Assembly (NCBI GenBank): GCA_012511925.1
Contig: JAAZFD010000214.1
Coordinates: 1-5,150, forward strand
Source: Clostridiales bacterium
GTDB lineage: Bacteria > Bacillota > Clostridia > Christensenellales > CAG-138
Length of the DNA stretch: 5,150 nt
Reading direction: 5' to 3'
Positions within the stretch are counted from its first letter, which is position 1. Each line of letters starts with the position of its first letter. The position numbers were made by a program, and so were the translations under genes. The notes under the pieces are model-generated. The model did not search any database, was not told where the DNA came from, and worked only from the letters and a program-made list of their open reading frames with translations. This document shows, one piece after another, positions 1-4,975 of this stretch.

Positions 1-252
1 CGCGCATTGCGCGTCCGCATAACACCAACCACCACCCAACAACAAAAAAATTCCGACAGCGAAAAACCAAACCAAACAATTAAGGGGCGACAACCTGTAC
101 GCCCAACATCCCAACACCGTTATGCAGGGGCGACAACCTTGTGTTCGCCAGCAATACCCCCACCATTCGTTGTAGGGGCGCGCATTGCGCGTCCGCATAA
201 CACCAACCACCACCCAACAAAAAAAATGTAGTGGCGCACCTGTGTGTGCCCG
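1..252 (+). repeat. Cluster of GGGGCG-type hairpin repeats upstream of the portal gene
   Basis: Five related units lie about 45-90 bp apart: a copy cut by the window start (1-16), then units beginning at 84, 127, 175 and 231. Each has GGGGCG or GTGGCG on the left and a complementary CGCCC, CGTCC or TGCCC on the right, so each can fold. Unit 2 pairs 85-89 with 100-104. Unit 3 pairs 129-133 with 145-149. Unit 4 pairs 176-184 with 186-194 with one G-T pair. Unit 5 pairs 233-239 with 244-250 around CTGT. The middles differ while pairing is kept. The linkers are C/A-rich (CCAACACC, CCACCACC). The short reading frames here are low-complexity Pro/Thr/Gln/His-rich shadows, and I see no gene in 1-287. 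I associate this style of repeat with Clostridia intergenic regions. Transcription or processing signals are possible but not shown. Confidence 0.8.
179..220 (+). repeat. 42-bp exact direct repeat of positions 1-42
   Basis: Positions 179-220 match 1-42 base for base, covering the CGCGCATTGCGCGTCC palindrome and its C/A-rich right flank up to CCCAACAA. Identity stops at 43 versus 221. The left limit is unknown because the first copy runs off the window. Since the flank is duplicated along with the palindrome, this looks like a local duplication or slippage event, not two independent insertions. Confidence 0.9.
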
Positions 253-287
253 CTGAACACACTCAATAAAATTTTAAGGAGAATATC

Positions 288-1967
288 ATGAGAATAGGAA
301 ACTTACCCATCATCACAAGACCCAACGACGTAAACCCCGACATAGAAAGCGGCAAAATAACGCTTTCGGCTAACAATCAAGCCAATACAAGCACAAGCTC
401 ACTTGCAGGGCAGGGCAACGGCGGCTCAAAAAGTTCGCAAAGCGTTTCCCAAAAGCAAGCGGATATAGACTATATCTATGCACTATTCAACGAATACTCA
501 AACGCTTATGAAGCCGAATGGCGCAGGCTCGAAAACTGCGAAAGGCTTTACCATGGCATTCATTGGAACGATGTACCCATGGCGGACAGCTTAGAGCCTC
601 GCCCCGTAACCCCCATTATTCAAGCCACAATCGAAAGCGTTAGAGCAGAGCTGACCGACTGGTATCCGCAAGCAATAGTTACGGCAGACGAAAGCGAATA
701 TTCGGATTCGGCAAATGCACTTTCAGCAGTAATACAAGAAAATCATATCGCCTGCGATTATGAGCGTGAATACGAAAAAGCGATACATGATTTGCTTGTA
801 GGCGGCACGATGGTTCAAGAGGTGGGCTTCGACCCCGATGCTAATTTCGGATTAGGAGCAGCCTATATTCGCCATGTTGACAACAGATGTATCATGTTTG
901 ACCCCAATTCATCAAGCGTTGGCGATTGCAGAGCGATAATAAAGTTTTCCGTTCATCCCCTAAGCTGGTATTACGAGCAGTACCCCAAGCACGCAAGCAA
1001 AATGGTTGCAGACGAAATAGCGCTTACAGAGGGCAGTTCGGAGGATTCCGCTGTGCTAATCGAGTTCTGGAAAAGAGAGTACGACTCGGTTCGGTGTAGG
1101 TACGATGTTCATATTATAAAGGTCGCAGGCAGGGTGATTTTAGAGGACAGCAGGGAGATTTGCGAGCAAGGACTCTTTGTGCATGGCAAATATCCCTTTG
1201 TTGTTACAACACTATTCCCAAGAAAGGGCAGCGTTTTAGGCTTTGGCTTCTGTGATGTGTTCGAACAGCAACAAAGGCTTTCGGATAAGTTAGACCAAAT
1301 AGTCATTAAAAATGCGCTCATGGCATCTCACAACAAAATGCTTGTTAGCTCCGCTTCGGGCTTCGATGTAAACGACCTTTGCGACTGGTCAAAGCAGGTG
1401 CATACAGGGGAAAATATTAACGGTGTAAAGTGGTTTTCTACCGCTCCCCTGCCCGGCTATATAATCGAGTATGTTTCACGAATGCGAGATAACGTAAAGG
1501 AGGAATCGGGCGCAAACGAATTCTCAAGAGGTTCAACGGCAAACGGCGTAACTGCCGCATCCGCTATTATGGCTTTGCAGGAAATGAGCAACAAACGCTC
1601 TCGAATGATTGCAAAAAGCGTTCACGCATCGTTTGCAGATGCCGTAAGAATGGAAATAGAGGTTGAGAGGGAGTATGCTGTGTTCTGCCGTCCCGTCTAT
1701 GTGAACAGAATTAGAGTTGCCTATTCGAATGAGTTGCTAAACGACATTGACGAGTACCCGTTAGAGTTCAAAATCAGCGTAAAGGTGCAAAGGGAAAGCA
1801 GATTTTCGGTTATGGCGCATAACGAAACAATATTCAAGCTAGTGCAATCGGGTATGATTACTCCGCAAATTGGCTTAGATATGTTGATTTTCGATGGCAA
1901 GGAGGAGGTTATAGCCAAAATGCAACAGGCACGCGGTGAAGATGGTGAAGAATATGAGCAAGAGTGA
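288..1967 (+). CDS. P22-like phage portal protein
   Basis: Portal proteins form the dodecameric ring at one vertex of a tailed-phage capsid, through which the terminase pumps DNA. The start ATG follows AAGGAG (276-281) with 6 nt spacing. Residues 27-58 are low-complexity Ser/Asn/Gln-rich. Residues 60-92 (aromatic, charged, ending LYHGIHW) and 105-128 (PVTPIIQATIESVRAELTDW) look like the helical N-terminal wing. Residues 186-206 (GLGAAYIRHVD..CIMFDP) fit the portal pattern of a beta hairpin ending in a DP motif. Residues 313-345 (KGSVLGFGFCDVFEQQQRLS) fit the G-x-G...Q helix. The best evidence is 406-440, with ESGANEFSRGS followed by TAASAIMALQEMSNKRSR, the Gly-rich turn and AT/AS-A helix typical of portals. 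The C terminus is acidic (EDGEEYEQE). The length of 559 residues suits the family, with no frameshift. The small downstream gene overlaps it. No large terminase, capsid or tail gene is in the window, so it may be a remnant or a domesticated gene. The family is inferred from motifs only. Confidence 0.75.
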   Translation: MRIGNLPIITRPNDVNPDIESGKITLSANNQANTSTSSLAGQGNGGSKSSQSVSQKQADIDYIYALFNEYSNAYEAEWRRLENCERLYHGIHWNDVPMADSLEPRPVTPIIQATIESVRAELTDWYPQAIVTADESEYSDSANALSAVIQENHIACDYEREYEKAIHDLLVGGTMVQEVGFDPDANFGLGAAYIRHVDNRCIMFDPNSSSVGDCRAIIKFSVHPLSWYYEQYPKHASKMVADEIALTEGSSEDSAVLIEFWKREYDSVRCRYDVHIIKVAGRVILEDSREICEQGLFVHGKYPFVVTTLFPRKGSVLGFGFCDVFEQQQRLSDKLDQIVIKNALMASHNKMLVSSASGFDVNDLCDWSKQVHTGENINGVKWFSTAPLPGYIIEYVSRMRDNVKEESGANEFSRGSTANGVTAASAIMALQEMSNKRSRMIAKSVHASFADAVRMEIEVEREYAVFCRPVYVNRIRVAYSNELLNDIDEYPLEFKISVKVQRESRFSVMAHNETIFKLVQSGMITPQIGLDMLIFDGKEEVIAKMQQARGEDGEEYEQE

Positions 1968-2145
1968 GAATTCAAAGTATCAGGATATTTTGAATGAGCT
2001 GTACCTTATTTGCACAGATGACGAGAATAAACCATCGGATAGGATAGCGGCAGCAAAGCTGTTGTTAGACTACATAAAGGAGCAAAGCGATTCAAACGAA
2101 ATCAAGGTTGTGTTCGAGGGGATAGAGGAGGATGTAAGCGGTTAG
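1954..2145 (+). CDS. Small acidic helical protein, possibly related to terminase small subunits
   Basis: This encodes 63 residues starting MSKSENSKYQ. I chose the ATG at 1954 because GGTGA (1944-1948) lies 5 nt upstream. An in-frame GTG at 1936 and ATG at 1942 would add 6 or 4 residues and have weaker sites. The gene overlaps the portal end by 14 bp in another frame, which suggests translational coupling and a shared transcript. The protein has two predicted helices, 9-23 (YQDILNELYLICTDD) and 27-43 (PSDRIAAAKLLLDYIKE), then a short strand IKVVFEGIEED and an acidic tail. The layout of SDRI..A..LL helix followed by VVFEG resembles the C-terminal part of some phage terminase small subunits, but the usual N-terminal DNA-binding helix-turn-helix is missing. 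The resemblance is tentative. It could equally be an unrelated portal-associated protein. Its TAG stop lies inside the left arm of the hairpin at 2138-2160. Confidence 0.65.
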   Translation: MSKSENSKYQDILNELYLICTDDENKPSDRIAAAKLLLDYIKEQSDSNEIKVVFEGIEEDVSG

Positions 2146-2177
2146 GGTTTCCCTAACCGCTCGGCGATATTATTTTT
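2138..2177 (+). terminator. Strong hairpin at the end of the portal operon, terminator-like
   Basis: GCGGTTAGGG (2138-2147) and CCCTAACCGC (2151-2160) form a perfect 10-bp stem with a TTT loop. The stop codon of the upstream small gene (TAG, 2143-2145) is in the stem. A T-rich stretch, TATTATTTTT, follows at 2168-2177, about 8 nt beyond the stem. The gap makes it a sub-optimal intrinsic terminator. The stem alone could also protect the mRNA 3' end. It is symmetric, so it could act on both strands. Confidence 0.6.
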
Positions 2178-2246
2178 CTACAAAAAATAGTAATATTCGC
2201 TGTGGCGAGTGATATTGCCTAACGGCAGTGGTATTCGCATACGGCG
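2164..2246. repeat. Tandem array of AGTGATATT linkers alternating with small stem-loops
   Basis: Four linkers of related sequence occur: GCGATATT (2164-2171), AGTAATATT (2189-2197), AGTGATATT (2208-2216) and AGTGGTATT (2227-2235). Each is followed by a self-complementary segment. These are ATTTTT/AAAAAT around CTACA (2172-2188), CGC/GCG around TGTG (2198-2207), GCC/GGC around TAAC (2217-2226), and CGC/GCG around ATACG (2236-2246). The linkers are conserved while each stem differs in sequence, which argues for selection on, or a generating process for, the hairpin pattern. No open reading frame is present. It looks like a mosaic intergenic repeat element and I cannot assign a function. Confidence 0.7.
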
Positions 2247-2328
2247 AATTAGGCACGATTTATGTTATTTTTTAATCGACCCATCTTGCATAATTATGTT
2301 CGTTCCGCAGAACGGAAATAAAATCGCT
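2247..2328. repeat. Palindrome-rich tail of the intergenic repeat element
   Basis: This stretch continues the hairpin array without coding potential. CGATT (2256-2260) can pair with AATCG (2274-2278) around a T-rich segment. CATAATTATG (2289-2298) is a perfect 10-bp palindrome. CGTTC (2301-2305) pairs with GAACG (2310-2314) around CGCA, with an alternative TTCCG/CGGAA pairing (2303-2307 with 2313-2317). Together with 2164-2246 and 2329-2349 it fills the convergent gap between the small phage-like gene and pyrC. Whether it is one composite element or several neighbouring ones cannot be told from one copy. Confidence 0.5.
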
Positions 2329-2349
2329 GGCGAGCAAAGCTCGCCCCTA
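2329..2349 (-). repeat. Reverse-oriented GGGGCG hairpin supplying the pyrC stop codon
   Basis: Read on the minus strand, this begins TAGGGGCGAGC and forms a perfect 7-bp stem, GGCGAGC (2345-2339) with GCTCGCC (2335-2329), around TTT. The TAGGGGCG left end matches the units at 84, 127 and 175 on the plus strand (AAGGGGCG, CAGGGGCG and TAGGGGCG), so it is a sixth member in opposite orientation. Its TAG (2349-2347) is the stop codon of pyrC. On the minus strand it is followed, after AGCGA, by the T-rich TTTTATTT, so it may also help to end the pyrC transcript, though the T tract is not directly adjacent. Confidence 0.75.
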
Positions 2350-3738
2350 TACCCTTAAGAACTTTCCCCTCGCCTCGCCCACAATCGTCCCGTCTCTCAT
2401 AACCGTTAACCCACGCAAAATAGTTTCAACCGGTTTACCCTTCAGCTTTCTGCCATTAAAGGGCGACAGTTTCACTTTGGATTGCATATTCTCTTGACGG
2501 AATTCGTACTCGCTGTCGAAATCGATTATAACTATATCCGCATCCGTTCCTATCTCCAAAGAACCCTTTTGAGGATACAGTCCATACAGCTTTGCAGGGT
2601 TTTCGCTTTGTAGCTTTGCGAGCTGATTATCCGTAATTTTGCCCGTAGACACCGCATTTATCATCAACAAGCCCAATGTTTCTACGCCTGCATTGCCAGA
2701 CGGCGAATCAAACAGACCTTTTTTCTTTTCTTCCTCTGTGTGTGGTGCATGGTCAGAGCTAACATGAGCAATCGTACCGTCATTCAAACCTTTCCATAGC
2801 GGCGCTTGATTGTATTTTTCCCTAACCAATGGGAACCACTTCATATATGCCCCCAACGAATCGCCATGCTCCTCTGCCGACAGCTCTAAATATTGTGGAC
2901 AGGTTTCCGCCGTTACCTTTTTCCCCTGTGCTTGAGCGTGTCTGATGATATTCACGCTTTCGCCAACCGCCAAATGGTGCAGGTGCAGTGCTAAACCGCA
3001 TTCGTGGGCATACTCTATTGCGCTTTGAATTATTGTTGTTTCGCATATAGCGGGGCGAGTTTTCAACAAATCCGCATAAGTTCTGCCCTCAGTAGCTAAA
3101 ACTTTTGGAGTTTCATGCTTTATTATCTCAAAATCCTCCGCATGAATGCCCAATATTTTACCCGTTTTAGCGATATTCTGAAACATCTCTCGAATTTCAC
3201 CACGATTCATAGGCGGTGAAATGTTCTGCATTCCTTCCTTATAATTATATACTAATTGAAAATTTTCCCTGTCAACCGCATAACCCCAGAAATATTTAAA
3301 GCCCACAACACCAGCCTTAGCCATTGCTTCAAGCTCGTTTGCGTTCACTTCCCCCAAGGCAATTCCCCATACGCAGAAATCAACGTATGCTTTGGGAGTA
3401 ACGCATTCCACCAACGATTCCAACATATCAACATTGTAGATTGCAGGATTGCAGTTGGGCATCTCGAATATAGTTGTGATTCCGCCTGCCGCAGCCGCTT
3501 TTGTGGAATATGAAAAATCCTCCTTGTGATGTGCGCCGTTTATGCCATCTCTTGAATGCACATGAGTATCAATAAAGCCCGACATTATAGTCTTTCCGCT
3601 TGCGTCATAAACCTCGTTTGCCTCAAAAATCTCCGTTGAAATCAACGCAATTTTTCCGTCTTTAATATAGATGTTGCCCTTATAGCTTTCTTCGCCCGTT
3701 ACAATTTTTCCGTTTATTATCGCTCTTTCAAATCCCAT
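2347..3738 (-). CDS. pyrC: Dihydroorotase-type amidohydrolase
   Basis: PyrC cyclises N-carbamoyl-aspartate to dihydroorotate, step three of pyrimidine synthesis, in the cytoplasm. The 463 residues show a complete metal-dependent amidohydrolase. They carry H59-V-H61-S-R63 (metal ligands and a substrate-binding Arg), HKEDFSYSTKAAAAGG then EMPN (71-95), and K148 in GFKYFWG at the usual carbamylated-lysine position. Further on are H199 in GIHAED, H255 in LHLHHLAV, the catalytic Asp of SSDHAPH (327-333), and GVETLG (351-356). The C terminus has the urease-like beta-sandwich motif G..ADIVIID. I chose the ATG at 3738. An in-frame TTG at 3786 would add 16 residues encoded by a terminator hairpin and has no ribosome binding site. 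AGGAAAGG lies about 14 nt upstream of the ATG, rather far. The sequence also resembles allantoinases and hydantoinases. The role as dihydroorotase rests largely on pyrB next door. The stop codon lies in a repeat. Confidence 0.85.
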   Translation of the reverse strand: MGFERAIINGKIVTGEESYKGNIYIKDGKIALISTEIFEANEVYDASGKTIMSGFIDTHVHSRDGINGAHHKEDFSYSTKAAAAGGITTIFEMPNCNPAIYNVDMLESLVECVTPKAYVDFCVWGIALGEVNANELEAMAKAGVVGFKYFWGYAVDRENFQLVYNYKEGMQNISPPMNRGEIREMFQNIAKTGKILGIHAEDFEIIKHETPKVLATEGRTYADLLKTRPAICETTIIQSAIEYAHECGLALHLHHLAVGESVNIIRHAQAQGKKVTAETCPQYLELSAEEHGDSLGAYMKWFPLVREKYNQAPLWKGLNDGTIAHVSSDHAPHTEEEKKKGLFDSPSGNAGVETLGLLMINAVSTGKITDNQLAKLQSENPAKLYGLYPQKGSLEIGTDADIVIIDFDSEYEFRQENMQSKVKLSPFNGRKLKGKPVETILRGLTVMRDGTIVGEARGKFLRV

Positions 3739-3760
3739 TTTACTTTCTTTAACCTTTCCT

Positions 3761-3783
3761 AAAAAAGTGGGGTTTCCCCCACT
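3761..3783 (-). terminator. Intrinsic terminator-like hairpin between pyrB and pyrC
   Basis: On the minus strand, AGTGGGG (3783-3777) pairs with CCCCACT (3772-3766) around GAAA, giving a 7-bp GC-rich stem immediately followed by T (3765-3761), so the transcript ends in a run of six U. This is a good intrinsic terminator lying 23 nt before the pyrC ATG, downstream of pyrB. It would limit read-through into pyrC or act as an attenuator. No clear antiterminator was found by eye. Confidence 0.65.
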
Positions 3784-3800
3784 CAATAATTTTCATTTTT

Positions 3801-3819
3801 TAGGGGAAGGGGTTTCCCC
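3801..3819. repeat. Second GGGGTTTCCCC hairpin after pyrB
   Basis: GGGG (3809-3812) and CCCC (3816-3819) flank TTT, giving a short 4-bp stem. A second GGGG at 3803-3806 could compete for the same CCCC. On the minus strand it lies 19 nt after the pyrB stop and has no T run after it, so it is a weak terminator at best. It shares the core GGGTTTCCC with the hairpins at 2144-2154 and 3769-3780, which suggests a repeat family. Confidence 0.5.
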
Positions 3820-3838
3820 GTAATCACTTCTCCTAAAT

Positions 3839-4774
3839 TTATCTCGTTCTGCCGGTAACAAGTCCCAACAGCGCCATTCTAAGATACATTCCGTTGCTCG
3901 CCTGCCTAAAATATGCTGAACCCTCGTAGGTGTCAATCTCGGTCGCTATCTCGTCAACCCTCGGTAATGGGTGCATTATCGTAATACTGGGCTTTGCGTA
4001 CCTCAAAAGCTCGTGATTCAATATGTATGAGCCCTTGCACTTTTCATATTCCTCTATGCTTGGAAATCTCTCTCTTTGAACCCTCGTAACATACACTATA
4101 TCACTTTGGGAAAGCGCATACTTGATATCGTCTGTTTCTTCGATTTCAGCACCCCTGCTTTTAAGCTCTTTGGTTATTTCATCGGGCATTTTCAAGCTGT
4201 TGGGTGAGGCAAAAATCATCTTGTTTCTAAGCTGCTGCATTAGGTAGCCTAGACTGTGAACCGTTCTGCCGTATTTCAAGTCGCCTAAAAATGTTATGGT
4301 TTGTCCGCCTATATGCCCCTTTTCTTTTCGAATCGTATATACATCAAGTAATGCCTGTGTGGGATGCTGCGAAGAGCCGTCTCCACCATTTATTACTGGA
4401 TGCTCTGCCACTTCTGCCGCTCGAATTGCCGAACCCGAAACAGGATGACGCATAACAATACAGTCGCAATAGCCGTCAACCGTTCTGATTGTGTCCTCTA
4501 ATGATTCGCCCTTTGCTACAGATGAGTTTGCAACCTCTGCCATAGAAACAAGCCTTGCGCCAAGCCTGTTTATAGCCGCTTCGAAAGACAGCCTTGTCCT
4601 TGTACTTGGCTCAAAAAAAAGACTGGCTACGACCAATCCCTCTAAATCTCTGATAATCTCTCCCCTTTTAACACGCATTTCATAATAAGAAGCCGTTTCC
4701 ATGATGGCATTCAATTCTTTGTTTGAAAACTGAAAGCCGTTTAGGATGTCTTTTCCTGTGAAATCCATCAACAT
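3839..4774 (-). CDS. pyrB: Aspartate carbamoyltransferase catalytic chain
   Basis: PyrB joins carbamoyl phosphate and L-aspartate to N-carbamoyl-aspartate, the committed step of pyrimidine synthesis, as a cytoplasmic trimer. The 311 residues match the family length and every active-site motif is visible. These are FFEPSTRTR (53-61, carbamoyl phosphate), SVAKGES (85-91, active-site Lys88), MRHP (108-111), GDGSSQHPTQALLD (131-144), GDLKYGRTVHSL (164-175), RVQRERF (231-237, aspartate binding) and MHPLPRVDEI (267-276). GDLKYGRTVHSL and the HPTQALLD form resemble the E. coli/archaeal class that works with regulatory chain PyrI more than the Bacillus type. No pyrI is in the window. The ATG at 4774 is chosen because GGAGGG (4788-4783) is 8 nt upstream, whereas Met3 would be 14 nt away. 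A consensus-like promoter gives a leader of only about 20 nt, leaving no room for a 5' attenuator. pyrC follows after 100 bp. Confidence 0.97.
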   Translation of the reverse strand: MLMDFTGKDILNGFQFSNKELNAIMETASYYEMRVKRGEIIRDLEGLVVASLFFEPSTRTRLSFEAAINRLGARLVSMAEVANSSVAKGESLEDTIRTVDGYCDCIVMRHPVSGSAIRAAEVAEHPVINGGDGSSQHPTQALLDVYTIRKEKGHIGGQTITFLGDLKYGRTVHSLGYLMQQLRNKMIFASPNSLKMPDEITKELKSRGAEIEETDDIKYALSQSDIVYVTRVQRERFPSIEEYEKCKGSYILNHELLRYAKPSITIMHPLPRVDEIATEIDTYEGSAYFRQASNGMYLRMALLGLVTGRTR

Positions 4775-4782
4775 ACGCTTTT

Positions 4783-4788
4783 CCCTCC
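4783..4788 (-). promoter_or_regulatory. Ribosome binding site of pyrB
   Basis: GGAGGG on the minus strand lies 8 nt before the ATG at 4774 and decides between Met1 and Met3 in favour of Met1. Confidence 0.8.
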
Positions 4789-4799
4789 AAAATTTTTTC

Positions 4800-4865
4800 T
4801 ATTCTAATATCATATCAAAGCGTTGTCAAGCATTATTTTACTTACAAGCCTAATATATTCTAATA
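4800..4865. repeat. Pair of TATTCTAATA sites in the divergent control region
   Basis: TATTCTAATA occurs exactly at 4800-4809 and 4856-4865, 56 bp apart. Each is a short inverted repeat (TATT, two bases, AATA). The first copy covers the pyrB -10 box. The second sits within a larger imperfect palindrome running from CCTA (4849) to TAGG (4872). The region is AT-rich, so chance is a real alternative. An operator for a shared regulator is possible. Confidence 0.35.
4801..4829 (-). promoter_or_regulatory. Sigma-A-type promoter of pyrB
   Basis: On the minus strand, a perfect TTGACA (4829-4824) is separated by 17 nt from TAGAAT (4806-4801), which is 5 of 6 to TATAAT. The predicted transcription start is near 4794, about 20 nt before the pyrB ATG. 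The -10 box lies within a 10-bp motif that recurs at 4856-4865. Confidence 0.85.
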
Positions 4866-4920
4866 ATATAGGAATAAAGTGCTTTTGTAAACAAAAAAAT
4901 GAGTTACCAGTAATCATTTA

Positions 4921-4949
4921 TTGAAATATGTCGCATTATGTGTTAAAAT
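4921..4949 (+). promoter_or_regulatory. Promoter of the divergent right-end gene
   Basis: TTGAAA (4921-4926) and TAAAAT (4944-4949) are 17 nt apart, each 5 of 6 to the sigma-A consensus. The predicted start is near 4956, about 20 nt before the ATG at 4976. It points away from the pyrB promoter, so 4830-4920 is a shared divergent control region. Confidence 0.75.
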
Positions 4950-4975
4950 GCAGAATAGCTGTTTAGGAGTGAAAT

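Noticed and set aside
1..252. CRISPR array
   Set aside because: Units are unevenly spaced and palindromic with divergent middles. Linkers are low-complexity and related to each other, unlike unique spacers of constant length.
7..262. Short open frames on both strands in the left repeat region
   Set aside because: They consist of low-complexity translation of the hairpin repeats, overlap each other, and lack ribosome binding sites.
244..272. Promoter for the portal gene (TAAAAT at 267-272)
   Set aside because: The -10-like box has no recognisable -35 at the right distance (TGTGCC at 244-249), so it is too weak to list.
2146..2346. tRNA or structured riboswitch in the convergent gap
   Set aside because: The hairpins are short and serial, with no cloverleaf, no conserved T-loop and no known riboswitch motif. 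The gap is downstream of both flanking genes.
2822..3046. Second minus-strand frame inside pyrC, and other shadow frames within portal and pyr genes
   Set aside because: They lie wholly inside well-supported genes in other frames and have no independent start signals or recognisable domains.
3784..3825. Leader peptide from GTG at 3825 ending TGA before pyrC
   Set aside because: AGGAG is only about 2 nt from the GTG, the 14-residue product has no run of regulatory codons, and it overlaps repeat hairpins.
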